This document shows positions 25,185 to 33,128 of a stretch of 64,000 bases of DNA, piece after piece. Positions within the stretch are counted from its first letter, which is position 1. Each line of letters begins with the position of its first letter. The position numbers and the translations under genes were made by a program. Source of the DNA: Cohnella lupini (GTDB taxonomy: Bacteria > Bacillota > Bacilli > Paenibacillales > Paenibacillaceae); NCBI RefSeq assembly GCF_003386205.1, contig NZ_QRDY01000009.1, positions 62,001 to 126,000 of the forward strand, given 5' to 3'. The notes under the pieces were generated by a model. The model made no database searches, was not told the DNA's origin, and saw only the letters and a list, made by a program, of their open reading frames with translations.

Positions 25185-26177
25185 TTATGTTTTACGTGCC
25201 GTAGTTTCTCTAATAATAAGTTCCGGTTCGATTTGAAACGTGACGTTCCGTTTGCCCGGATCGTTAATGGCCGCTAGGAGAAGCTCGACGCCGGCGGCGC
25301 CGATTTTGTCGGAGGGCTGCCGGATCGTCGTAAGCTTAGGGTGCATTTCCGTAGCGAGGTTCTGATCGTCGAAGCCGATAATCGACAAGTCGTCGGGAAC
25401 CCGTACTCCTTCGATCATACAGGCGTTAATTACGCCGATTGCCATATAGTCATCGGAGGCGAAGATCGCCGACGGCAGATTTCCGGATTGGATCCACCTT
25501 TTGGCTATCGCATATCCCGAGGAGATTTCGAATGTGCCGCGTTCGATGCCGAATGGCTGCAGCCCCGCTTCCTCCAGCGCCAGGAGATAACCTCTTTCCC
25601 GTTCCCGGCTGCTTAGAAAAGGATCCGGACCGCCGATATGCGCGATCTCGGTATGCCCGAGCTCTATCAAGTGTTTCGTCGCGTCATAGCCGCCCTTGAA
25701 GTTATCCACGATAATAGAAGTAACGGATGAACTCCTCCGGGAATTATCGATCATGACGAAAGGGATCTTTTTCTTCTTCAACTCCATCACGTAATCGTCT
25801 TCGTCGACCGGGGAGAGCAGAATAACCCCGTCTACGCGGTCTTCCTGAAACAAGGAGCGATGAAACGTATCCTCGTAACCGGTAGAGATGGACAGCGCCA
25901 GGAAATACCCCTGCTCCGCGAGCCGATCGTTGATTTCTTTCACGACGGCATCCAAGAACGAGTCGTGGAGAGTCGTTAAGGTTAACCCGATGATCCCCGT
26001 TTTCCCCCGAGCCAGACTCCGCGCGGAAGCGTTCGGATGATAGTCGAGCTCCTTCATCGCTTTAAGCACTTTTTCCCGATTATGATGACGTACGGAGGAA
26101 GAATTATTGAGTACCCTCGATACGGTAACGACCGATAACCCCGATTTCTTGGCGACATCAAAGATACTGACCTTCAT
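25185..26177 (-). CDS. LacI family transcriptional regulator
   Basis: 330 residues from ATG 26177 (AGGAG upstream; longer frame lacks one). HTH VSIFDVAKKSGLSVVTVSRVLNNSSSV with hinge helix SARSLARGKTG, then a periplasmic-binding-protein-like ligand domain ending in ELIIRETTARK. Likely represses the sugar operon through the two TTAAAGCG-type operators at 29512-29637. It is encoded inside the operon, after a hairpin that could lower its expression relative to the binding protein. Confidence 0.93.
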   Translation of the reverse strand: MKVSIFDVAKKSGLSVVTVSRVLNNSSSVRHHNREKVLKAMKELDYHPNASARSLARGKTGIIGLTLTTLHDSFLDAVVKEINDRLAEQGYFLALSISTGYEDTFHRSLFQEDRVDGVILLSPVDEDDYVMELKKKKIPFVMIDNSRRSSSVTSIIVDNFKGGYDATKHLIELGHTEIAHIGGPDPFLSSRERERGYLLALEEAGLQPFGIERGTFEISSGYAIAKRWIQSGNLPSAIFASDDYMAIGVINACMIEGVRVPDDLSIIGFDDQNLATEMHPKLTTIRQPSDKIGAAGVELLLAAINDPGKRNVTFQIEPELIIRETTARKT

Positions 26178-26274
26178 AGACTTGGCTCCTGTACGAATAA
26201 TATTGATTTTGTAATTAACGTACCATAGTTGGAGCGAATATTCATGCAAGGGCTGTCGGTTAATAGCGGATAAA

Positions 26275-26308
26275 CGGAGAAGAGACGGCTCTTCGCCTCC
26301 CTTCTCCG
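26275..26308 (-). terminator. hairpin between binding-protein gene and lacI
   Basis: Stem CGGAGAAG (26275-26282) / CTTCTCCG (26301-26308) followed on the minus strand by only GTTTATC. Probably a partial terminator or mRNA-stabilising hairpin, as is common downstream of binding-protein genes. Confidence 0.55.
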
Positions 26309-26317
26309 TATGGACTT

Positions 26318-27652
26318 CTACTTATTGACGCGTTCCAGCAAAGCTTTCAGTTTCTCCTGGATGCCCGGGAGCGCTTCTTCTACCTTTGCATCCCCGTTCT
26401 CGACGCTCGCCAACTCGTTGATGAACAATTCGTTGATCTGCGAATAATTAGAGATCAAATGATTGTAGGATTCGAAGCCGTACTTATAAGCTCCTTCGAA
26501 CACCTGCTTGATCTGCTCCGGATCGATGCCTTCGAAGTTGGAGTAATACTTCTCCGCGGCTTTCTGGTTCACCGGCGGATTGCCACCGCTCAGCTCGATC
26601 GATTTCTCCTGTACTTCGGTCGTAATCAAGAATTTAATCCATTCCAATGCTTCCTTCGGATGTTTGGAATCCTTCAGGATGAACAGGGGATCGACGTACA
26701 ATACGCTTCTGACCTTCTCGTTAGGACCTTGCGGAACGGCTGCTACGCCGATCTTGAAGTTAAAGTCGCTTGAAGCCGCAAGGCTCCACGAACCGACGAC
26801 GGACATTCCGATCTTGCCGGAGAGGAACGGATCCCCGAACTGACCGGATACGGACTTGGAGAACGCCGGCGTCGGGGATACCTTCTGATCCCAGATCAGG
26901 CCGTATATTTTCTTGTACGCTTCGACGACTTCCGGTTTGGTCAGATTAATCTCGGAAGGCTTGCCCCCGTTCGTCCACGTATCGTCGGAGTATACGTTCG
27001 CTCCGAAGTATTGCGGCCGTTGGTCGCGCTCGCCGAATCCGAAATCGACGCCGTACTGCGCTTCCGCCAGATTCGGAGTATCCACGGTCATCTTTTTCGC
27101 GTAGTCGACCATCTTATCGAACGTCCAGCTCTTGTCTTCGTAGTCCGTCGGAGGATACTCGAGCCCCGCCTTGTCGAACAGATCCTTATTGTAGAGCATA
27201 ACTGTTACGTAGCTATTAAGCGGGATGCCGTAAGTTTTATCATCGACCTTATAGATATTCATGACGTCTTCCGGGATGTTATAGTCGGCCGCGTTGAAAT
27301 CCTCCAGATACGGAGTCATATCCATCAGCATGCCTTTGTTATAGTATTCCATGAATCCGCCGTAGCCCCAATGGGACGTGACGTCCGGGGCGTTCTTCGC
27401 CGCGATCGAGGATTGAAGCTTGGAGTCGAATTGCTCGTACGGCGCCTTGGTGACCTTGATTTTGATATTCGGATGACTCTCCTCGAATTCCGGAATCAGC
27501 TTCTCCACGAACGTGCGGTCCGGCGAATCGATCGTATAATGCGTAATCGTAACGGTATCTCCGTCCTTGCTGCCTCCGTTGGAACAGGCCGTCGCGACCA
27601 ATCCGAAAACCAAAGCGGAGCTAAGAATCGTTTTCCCCATCTTCTTACTCAT
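26318..27652 (-). CDS. ABC transporter sugar-binding lipoprotein
   Basis: 444 residues from ATG 27652 with AAGGGGG upstream. Lipoprotein signal ILSSALVFGLVATACSNGGSK. Family 1 extracellular solute-binding features: ITHYTIDSPDRTFVEKLIPEFEESHPNIKIKV at the start and GKIGMSVVGSW in the middle. It delivers a carbohydrate to the two permeases encoded upstream. The energising ATPase is not encoded here; CUT1 systems often share an MsmX-type ATPase. Confidence 0.92.
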   Translation of the reverse strand: MSKKMGKTILSSALVFGLVATACSNGGSKDGDTVTITHYTIDSPDRTFVEKLIPEFEESHPNIKIKVTKAPYEQFDSKLQSSIAAKNAPDVTSHWGYGGFMEYYNKGMLMDMTPYLEDFNAADYNIPEDVMNIYKVDDKTYGIPLNSYVTVMLYNKDLFDKAGLEYPPTDYEDKSWTFDKMVDYAKKMTVDTPNLAEAQYGVDFGFGERDQRPQYFGANVYSDDTWTNGGKPSEINLTKPEVVEAYKKIYGLIWDQKVSPTPAFSKSVSGQFGDPFLSGKIGMSVVGSWSLAASSDFNFKIGVAAVPQGPNEKVRSVLYVDPLFILKDSKHPKEALEWIKFLITTEVQEKSIELSGGNPPVNQKAAEKYYSNFEGIDPEQIKQVFEGAYKYGFESYNHLISNYSQINELFINELASVENGDAKVEEALPGIQEKLKALLERVNK

Positions 27653-27689
27653 GTGTATCCCCCTTAATAATGGTTGTATATGAGAGCGA

Positions 27690-28571
27690 CTACTTGATGC
27701 CGGTAAGTACGATCCCTTGGACGAACCGCCTCTGCGCAATCGCGAAAAGAACGACGATAGGCAGCACGGACAGCAGCGAAGCCGCCATCATCAAGTTCCA
27801 CGGAGCAATACGGAACTTCGAGGAAAGCATGGCCGCCATCCCGATCGGAAGCGTGAAATTTTCCTGCGAATCCAAGTACAGCACGGGCGCGAGAAGATCG
27901 TTCCAGCTCCAGATGAAGGAGAAGATCGCCACCGTAGCCAGAACCGGACCCGACAAAGGAAGCGTTAGGCTCCAGTAAAGCCGAACCTCCCTGCAGCCGT
28001 CGATCCTTCCCGCGTCGTAGAGCTCGTTAGGGAGCGTCGAGAAAAACTGCTTCAGCAGGAAGATCATATAAGCCGATGCGAAGAACGAAGGCAGAATAAG
28101 CGGGAGCAAGGAATCGTGCAGCCCCAGCTTCGTGAATAACAGGAACTGGGGAATCATGATGGCGGGATACGGAAGCATCAGCGTGCTAAGCACGAGCACG
28201 AAGAGGAATTGGCTTCCCTTAGCCCGGTAACGCGCGAAACCGAACGCGACGAACGAAGACGAGAATACGGTTCCGATAACCGTCATAATAGCCACGATCA
28301 AACTATTCGCGTATTGGCGTCCGAATTTGATCTCTTCGTTAACGAACAGCTCCTTGAAATTCTCCCAAGCGAAATGCTCGGGAATGACCGTAGGCGGGAA
28401 GACCAGCATCTCCTTCGTCGTCTTGAGCGACGTCGATAACATGAAGCCTAAGGGCAAGATCATGGCAATCGTTACGATAAGAAGGATCGCGAATCCGATG
28501 ATTCGCGCCAAGTCGACCTTGGTCTTGTTTCGCTTGTCGGGAAACGGTTTGGCCAGAGTGATATCGCTCAT
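27690..28571 (-). CDS. carbohydrate ABC transporter permease (MalG type)
   Basis: 293 residues, six membrane segments and the EAA loop ELYDAGRIDGCREVRLYWSLTLPLSGP with conserved G (residues about 190-215). Overlaps the preceding permease gene by four bases (ATGA). Second permease of the CUT1-type sugar importer. Confidence 0.93.
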   Translation of the reverse strand: MSDITLAKPFPDKRNKTKVDLARIIGFAILLIVTIAMILPLGFMLSTSLKTTKEMLVFPPTVIPEHFAWENFKELFVNEEIKFGRQYANSLIVAIMTVIGTVFSSSFVAFGFARYRAKGSQFLFVLVLSTLMLPYPAIMIPQFLLFTKLGLHDSLLPLILPSFFASAYMIFLLKQFFSTLPNELYDAGRIDGCREVRLYWSLTLPLSGPVLATVAIFSFIWSWNDLLAPVLYLDSQENFTLPIGMAAMLSSKFRIAPWNLMMAASLLSVLPIVVLFAIAQRRFVQGIVLTGIK

Positions 28572-29464
28572 CGCTCTCTCCCCCCCTCGTAATAAACGTA
28601 CCTATTCGATAGTTTCATGATAATGAACGTAATCGCCGTCACCGCGATCAATAAGATCCAGGACATCGCCGAGGCATACCCGTAACGGAAATTTTTGAAG
28701 GCATTGATGTAAATGTTGTATACATAGAACCACGTGGAATAGTTAGGTCCGCCCTGCGTAATCGTATAGGCTTGCGTGAACACCTGGAAGGAATCGATAA
28801 GGCCGATGATAAGCTGAAAAAGGAACACGGGGGACAGAAGCGGAAACGTGACGTTCCAGAAAGTCCGCAGGCGACCCGCGCCGTCCAGCTTCGCAGCCTC
28901 CAACAAATGAGCGGGAATCCCCTGCAAGCCGGCCAGGAAGATAAGCATTCCGCCGCCCAGCCCCCAGAAGGACATGATAATGAGCGCCCACATCGCGTAC
29001 TTCTCGTCCAGGAACCAGTGGATCGGATCGATTCCGAAGATGGATAGTCCGTAATTGAAAAGCCCCGCTTGCGGATTAAACACCCAGAACCACAGCAAGG
29101 CCATCGACACACCCGAGATCATGCTGGGAAAATACATCGCCGTGCGGAACAAGCCGCGGAACGGTATCTTCTGATTGATGAGTATCGCGAAGATGAGCGA
29201 CAGGAGCAAAGTTAGAGGAACGCTGATGAACGTGTACTTCAGCGTGACGTTGATCGAGTTCCAGAACTGCTCGTCGCGAAACAGCTCCGTGTAATTGCCG
29301 AATCCGATAAACTCGGGAGCGTGGATGATATCGTACTCCGTAAAGCTGTAGTACAACGAAGCAAGAACCGGAATGAGGGCGAAAACGATAAATCCGATCA
29401 ACCACGGGGAAACAAAGAAGTAAAACAATCTGCCTTCGCGGCGGCTTTCTCTTGTCGACTTCAC
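28568..29464 (-). CDS. carbohydrate ABC transporter permease (MalF type)
   Basis: 298 residues with six membrane segments; EAA loop HLLEAAKLDGAGRLRTFWNVTFPLLSP. First gene of the sugar operon; its leader carries a consensus promoter and two operators. Short N-terminus, lacking the extra helices of E. coli MalF, as usual in Firmicutes. Confidence 0.93.
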   Translation of the reverse strand: MKSTRESRREGRLFYFFVSPWLIGFIVFALIPVLASLYYSFTEYDIIHAPEFIGFGNYTELFRDEQFWNSINVTLKYTFISVPLTLLLSLIFAILINQKIPFRGLFRTAMYFPSMISGVSMALLWFWVFNPQAGLFNYGLSIFGIDPIHWFLDEKYAMWALIIMSFWGLGGGMLIFLAGLQGIPAHLLEAAKLDGAGRLRTFWNVTFPLLSPVFLFQLIIGLIDSFQVFTQAYTITQGGPNYSTWFYVYNIYINAFKNFRYGYASAMSWILLIAVTAITFIIMKLSNRYVYYEGGRER

Positions 29465-29511
29465 TCCATGAACCCCCCCTTTCGCTAGCTTCCGTTTTGT
29501 CGAATACCTCC

Positions 29512-29637
29512 AAAAGTTAAAGCGATTAAACTTTTATTTCAAAAAAATTTGTTTATCCTGCCGGTAAATTCGGAATTTTCTTGTGGTGCGTTTAATAGAT
29601 CAAGTCGGGTTATAAAAGTTAAAGCGGTTAAACTTTA
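29512..29637 (-). promoter_or_regulatory. two LacI-type operators
   Basis: Two near-identical 24-bp palindromes at 29512-29535 and 29614-29637, each with the core GTTAAAGCG(A/G)TTAAAC and a central CG, as typical for LacI-family sites. Centres are 101 bases apart, so DNA looping is possible. The distal one sits right after the -10 of the promoter at 29643-29671. Confidence 0.75.
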
Positions 29638-29642
29638 TATGT

Positions 29643-29671
29643 ATTATAATATGGACCTTCAACGATGACAA
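29643..29671 (-). promoter_or_regulatory. sigma-A promoter of the sugar operon
   Basis: Minus strand TTGTCA (29671-29666), 17-base spacer, TATAAT (29648-29643). The start point would fall at about 29636, inside the first operator. Confidence 0.75.
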
Positions 29672-29732
29672 GAACATTTTTCCGCATGTGAATATGTGCT
29701 AAATCAGCGACCACGGAGCGCTAATCGCGCAA

Positions 29733-29783
29733 AAAAAGGGCCATTTCCTTATGGAAACTCCCCCATAGGAAACGGCCCTTTAT
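29733..29783 (-). terminator. terminator downstream of htpX
   Basis: Long stem AAAGGGCCATTTCCTTATGG (20 bases from 29735) with CCATAGGAAACGGCCCTTT (29763-29781); A/T runs at both ends. Confidence 0.8.
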
Positions 29784-29811
29784 TGAGTAAAGAGGTTTAA
29801 ACGATTCTGGT

Positions 29812-30690
29812 TTAGCTAGCTTGCAAACGGCGGATACGCTCTTCGAGATCCGGATGCGTGGAGAACAGCTTGCTGCGTTTCTTTCCGCTGATTTGCAACG
29901 TCGAGATCGAATTTTGTTGGCTATCCCGCATGCGGCTCGTATACGCTTGAAGACCGCGTAACGCATGAATCATCTTGTCTTTGCCGGCCAGATGGGCGCC
30001 GCCCGCATCGGCATGGAATTCGCGGTATCTGGAGAACGCGAGTACGACCATGCTGCCGAGAATGGAGAAAACGATCTGGAATACGATAACCGCGATAATA
30101 TGAACGATCGGCGCGATTTCTTCCTTAACGAAACGAGATACCGCCCAAGCTGCCAGACGGGACAGGAACACGACGAACGTGTTGACTACGCCCTGGAGCA
30201 GCGTCATCGTGACCATATCGCCATTCACGATATGGGCTACCTCGTGTCCGACGATTCCTTCTACCGCATCGGCGTCCATTTCCTGAAGCATAGCCGTGGA
30301 TACGGCGACAAGCGATCTTTTCTTCGACGGCCCCGTCGCGAACGCATTCACTTCGTTCGATTCGTAGATGCCGACTTGCGGCATATGCATTAGCCCAGCC
30401 GAACGGGATAGTCGATGGACCATATCGACCAGTTGACGCTCGCCTTGCGACAAGTTCGCTTCCGGCTTCAGAACGCGAACCCTCATCATCCATTTGGCCA
30501 TGATGCGGGACATCCCAAGCGAGATGAAAGCTCCGGTAAAACCTACGATAACGCTAAAGATCAACAGGGACATCATATCAACGCCGCCGGATTCGTTCAG
30601 GTAAGATCCGACTCCGAAGACGGACAGGATGATACCGATCGTCGCCATTACGAGTAAGTTAGTTAAAATAAACAACAATATGCGTTTCAT
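29812..30690 (-). CDS. htpX: membrane zinc protease HtpX
   Basis: 292 residues of the M48B family. Two N-terminal membrane segments ([43 protein letters not shown]), the zinc motif HEVAH at residues 149-153, two further membrane segments and the third ligand region [14 protein letters not shown]. It degrades misfolded or damaged membrane proteins under envelope stress. Monocistronic. Confidence 0.95.
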   Translation of the reverse strand: MKRILLFILTNLLVMATIGIILSVFGVGSYLNESGGVDMMSLLIFSVIVGFTGAFISLGMSRIMAKWMMRVRVLKPEANLSQGERQLVDMVHRLSRSAGLMHMPQVGIYESNEVNAFATGPSKKRSLVAVSTAMLQEMDADAVEGIVGHEVAHIVNGDMVTMTLLQGVVNTFVVFLSRLAAWAVSRFVKEEIAPIVHIIAVIVFQIVFSILGSMVVLAFSRYREFHADAGGAHLAGKDKMIHALRGLQAYTSRMRDSQQNSISTLQISGKKRSKLFSTHPDLEERIRRLQAS

Positions 30691-30817
30691 GGTTTTCTTC
30701 CTCCCAAGATTGGATTGAAAACGGTTGGATTGTACTTTACCTATTAACTATATACGTAACGATTACTGCTTCAGATTCAAATATTCTTTTAAATCGTCTT
30801 CATCGGTATTTCGAACA

Positions 30818-30860
30818 ACCGAAAAAAAAGAGCGCCCCCTCTTCATGGGCCGCCCCTCTA
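30818..30860 (-). terminator. possible terminator after the 151-aa protein gene
   Basis: Imperfect GC-rich stem (GCGGCCC with GGGGGCGC on the minus strand) followed by eight T. The pairing has mismatches. Confidence 0.5.
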
Positions 30861-30867
30861 GATAAAC

Positions 30868-31323
30868 CTATAACCGGTGAAAGCCTTCTTCTCTCAAGTA
30901 CTCCCGGGCTTCCTCGTACGTCTCGAAAGCCATCTCGAGATTCAAGCCCGAGAATAAATACCACATGTCATCCTCGTATTTCAGTGCCAATTCGTTGCGG
31001 TCCGAATCGAACCATTTCTCCTCTTGGCCTTCTTCCCAATAAGCATCCCCGGTCAACGACTGGATGGATTGCTCGACGATCGAACGAAGCTCCTCCTCGG
31101 TATAGTCCCGAACGTTCACGAAGCCCTTCTCGTCCGTTTCGTAACCTTCTACTTCTCCGGCGAAAACGTAACCGTTGCCGTTGGGATGGAAGTGAAAGCC
31201 GACGTTTTTCTTCTCGATAACGCTTTTCTCGTAGTGGAAATTCACGCGTCCAAGGGATACGTCCCTGCGCTCTAACTGGGGAAACGACTCCATTATCGCC
31301 AGTTTTTCTTGAAAACTCAACAT
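30868..31323 (-). CDS. hypothetical protein, 151 aa
   Basis: Acidic, soluble protein (MLSFQEKLAIMESFPQLERRDV...) rich in Glu and aromatic residues; pairs such as FHFHPNGNGYVFAGEVEGYE and WYLFSGLNLEMAFETYEEAREYL suggest an alpha/beta fold. No signal peptide or membrane helix. I do not recognise a named family. Divergent from csbD. Monocistronic. Confidence 0.65.
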   Translation of the reverse strand: MLSFQEKLAIMESFPQLERRDVSLGRVNFHYEKSVIEKKNVGFHFHPNGNGYVFAGEVEGYETDEKGFVNVRDYTEEELRSIVEQSIQSLTGDAYWEEGQEEKWFDSDRNELALKYEDDMWYLFSGLNLEMAFETYEEAREYLREEGFHRL

Positions 31324-31379
31324 AGTTGCATCCGCCTCACGGTTTATTGTCGCTAGTGATTATAACATACTCGGGGATG

Positions 31380-31404
31380 GTTTGAAGGCCTTCGCCCGGG
31401 GTAA
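31380..31404 (+). promoter_or_regulatory. sigma-B-like promoter of csbD
   Basis: GTTTGA (31380-31385), 13-base spacer, GGGTAA (31399-31404). This fits the general-stress consensus GTTTAA-N12-14-GGGTAT with one mismatch in each box, 39 bases before the csbD ATG. csbD is a sigma-B gene in B. subtilis. Confidence 0.55.
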
Positions 31405-31442
31405 TGACTAGTAGCGGTAAATCGAACAAAGGAGTGATTACG

Positions 31443-31643
31443 ATGGATAGCAATATTTTCAAAGGAAAATGGAAGCAGCTCAAAGGCGAGACTCAGAAGC
31501 AATGGGGAAAGCTGACCAATGACGATCTGGACGTCATAGACGGCGAACGCGAGAAGCTCGTCGGCAAGCTCCAGGAACGTTACGGCTATGCGAAAGACAG
31601 AGCCGAGCAAGAGTATACCGACTGGTCCTCCAATATCCGCTAA
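31443..31643 (+). CDS. csbD: CsbD family stress protein
   Basis: 66 residues, ATG 31443 with AAAGGAGTG upstream. Contains the CsbD core KGKWKQLKGETQKQWGKLTNDDLDVI and ends with YGYAKDRAEQEY. Small hydrophilic helical protein induced by general stress in other Bacillales; molecular role unknown. Confidence 0.92.
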   Translation: MDSNIFKGKWKQLKGETQKQWGKLTNDDLDVIDGEREKLVGKLQERYGYAKDRAEQEYTDWSSNIR

Positions 31644-31678
31644 CCAAAGCGCTTCATTCTTGATTGCATATAAGGTAA

Positions 31679-31722
31679 GGAGAGGGACTGCCCGTTAGCG
31701 GGTGGTCTCTTCTGTTTGTATT
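31679..31722. terminator. terminator between csbD and the VTT protein
   Basis: Stem around AGAGGGACTGCCCG-TTAG-CGGGTGGTCTCT (described by its arms at 31681-31694 and 31699-31710), T-rich tail TTCTGTTT. Confidence 0.7.
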
Positions 31723-32351
31723 AGACTCGGTTCCTCGGACTTGACTAGGGGAGTCTTCGATTCGCCCGTGAACCTCGATTCGATTTTCTTGCTGATCCAC
31801 AGAGATGCCCCTACGAACAAAACCACGTACAGAAGCTCGAGCGGGCGCTCGATGAATCGACCGAAATCATGACCGATGATCGATACCGACATGACCATGA
31901 TCGCCTTGCCGAATACGATCGCGATGAAGAACGATCTCAACCGCATCTGAGCGACGGCAGCCGCGATGTTAATGACCACGAACGGTCCGACCGGGAAAAG
32001 ACTGAGGAGAAACACGTAACTAAACGCATTCCGGCGGACCCAGACCAAGCTCTTCTGCACCTTCGGCTTCTGCGCGTAACGAACGAAATACGGGTGCCCG
32101 GCAATTCTGCGAACGACTAAGAAGGTAACGAGACATCCGCTGACTATACCTAACCACGAATATAGAAATCCAAGCCACAATCCGTATACGGCTGCATTTA
32201 CTCCGACGATTAGAATCGTAGGCAGAGGCGGGATAAAAGACTTCAGGAACGTCAAGGCGATGCCCGGCAGGGGGCCGAAAGCCCAGTATTGCTCCAATAC
32301 ACCCTTAAGGTTTTCCTCGGTCAAGCTCGCTATAATATCCGATATGCTCAT
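31695..32351 (-). CDS. TVP38/TMEM64 (VTT domain) membrane protein
   Basis: 218 residues with five to six membrane segments. VTT-domain signatures: AFGPLPGIALTFLKSFIPPLPTILI, YSWLGIVSGCLVTFLVVRRIAG and FPVGPFVVINIAAAVAQM. Family members are DedA-like proteins, some of which move lipids such as undecaprenyl phosphate. The stop region overlaps the terminator stem. Confidence 0.85.
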   Translation of the reverse strand: MSISDIIASLTEENLKGVLEQYWAFGPLPGIALTFLKSFIPPLPTILIVGVNAAVYGLWLGFLYSWLGIVSGCLVTFLVVRRIAGHPYFVRYAQKPKVQKSLVWVRRNAFSYVFLLSLFPVGPFVVINIAAAVAQMRLRSFFIAIVFGKAIMVMSVSIIGHDFGRFIERPLELLYVVLFVGASLWISKKIESRFTGESKTPLVKSEEPSLIQTEETTR

Positions 32352-32450
32352 TGTTCCGCATGCCCCTATTTCCGTTCCATTTTAAGTCGATGCGTGTATT
32401 ATACCATTTGTTCAGGCTCACTATGGGCGCGGACGCGAATTACATGGGAA

Positions 32451-32479
32451 ATAACCGGTTTCTCTTCGAGACCGGTTAT
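32451..32479. repeat. near-perfect hairpin before the tandem repeats
   Basis: ATAACCGGTTTC (32451-32462) and GAGACCGGTTAT (32468-32479), one mismatch, 5-base loop. It contains the CCGGTTT core that recurs in every unit of the following array. Confidence 0.6.
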
Positions 32480-32508
32480 GGGGGAGACTATGGCTAGCGG
32501 TCGCCTGA

Positions 32509-32843
32509 ATTAGCCGGTTTGGACTGCTATCTTCGAGTGAAACGCCGGCTGTGGCGAAAATTAGTCGGTTGGGACGGGTTACTCCGAGTGAAAAGCCCAT
32601 CGTGGCGAGAATTAGTCGGTTTGGACGGCTATTTCGGTGCGAAACAGACGCTGACGCTAGAGTTAGTCGGTTTGGACGGGTTACTCCGAGTGAAAAGCCC
32701 ATCGTGGCGAGAATTAGCCGGTTTCAACGGCTATCTCCGTGCGAAACGGCTGCTGTGGCGAGAATTAGCCGGTTTAGACGGCTATCTCCGGGCGAAACGG
32801 CTGCTGTGGCGAGAATTAGTCGGGTTGGACGGGTTACTCCGAG
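32509..32843. repeat. 51-bp tandem repeat array, 6.6 copies
   Basis: Units begin at 32509, 32560, 32611, 32662, 32713 and 32764, with a partial seventh at 32815-32843. Each starts ATTAG(C/T)CGGTTTGGACGG and ends near GTGGCGAGA. Unit length is exactly 51 bases, so several frames on both strands stay open and yield repetitive 17-residue peptides (for example LVGLDGLLRVKSPSWRE). None of those frames has a ribosome binding site; I consider it non-coding. Units 2 and 4 are nearly identical to each other, as are 5 and 6. Confidence 0.9.
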
Positions 32844-32854
32844 TCCCCCCCCTC

Positions 32855-32884
32855 GGCCGGCGAAGGCTATTACCTTCGCCGGCC
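32855..32884. terminator. GC-rich hairpin after the pyrimidine operon
   Basis: Perfect 12-bp stem GGCCGGCGAAGG / CCTTCGCCGGCC with a 6-base loop, eight bases after the 78-aa gene stop. No U tract, so termination strength is uncertain. Confidence 0.5.
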
Positions 32885-32891
32885 TACATAA

Positions 32892-33128
32892 TTAGGCCCG
32901 CTTCCACAGATCTTCGACAATAAGATTGGAGACGTATTTCCGGGCATCGGCGGTCAACAGGAGAAGCTGGGCATAAACCGGCTCTTGGGTTTCCTCAGGC
33001 TCAGGCTCCTTACGAAGCTTCAGCTTCATTCCCTCCAACTCTTCCTCGGAGCCGACGATGACGTAACCTTCATGAAGCAGCGCATCCACGGCGCGTTTTT
33101 CCCTTACGTACTCTTCGTAAGCCGACAT
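32892..33128 (-). CDS. hypothetical 78-aa protein of the pyrimidine operon
   Basis: Start ATG overlaps the dihydropyrimidinase stop (ATGA), so translation is coupled. Charged helical protein (MSAYEEYVREKRAVDALLHEGYVIVGSEEELEGMKLKL...) with a DARKYVSNLIVEDLW C-terminus. No metal or cofactor motif. I do not recognise a family; position implies a role in, or regulation of, pyrimidine catabolism. Confidence 0.65.
   Translation of the reverse strand: MSAYEEYVREKRAVDALLHEGYVIVGSEEELEGMKLKLRKEPEPEETQEPVYAQLLLLTADARKYVSNLIVEDLWKRA

Noticed and set aside
32509..32843. CRISPR array
   Set aside because: The repeats are directly contiguous with no unique spacers, and there are no cas genes nearby. The Cas4-like segment of the helicase is a separate matter.
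32421..32923. Three open frames of 93-134 codons over the 51-bp repeats
   Set aside because: They exist because the unit length is a multiple of three; no ribosome binding site and frames are open on both strands.
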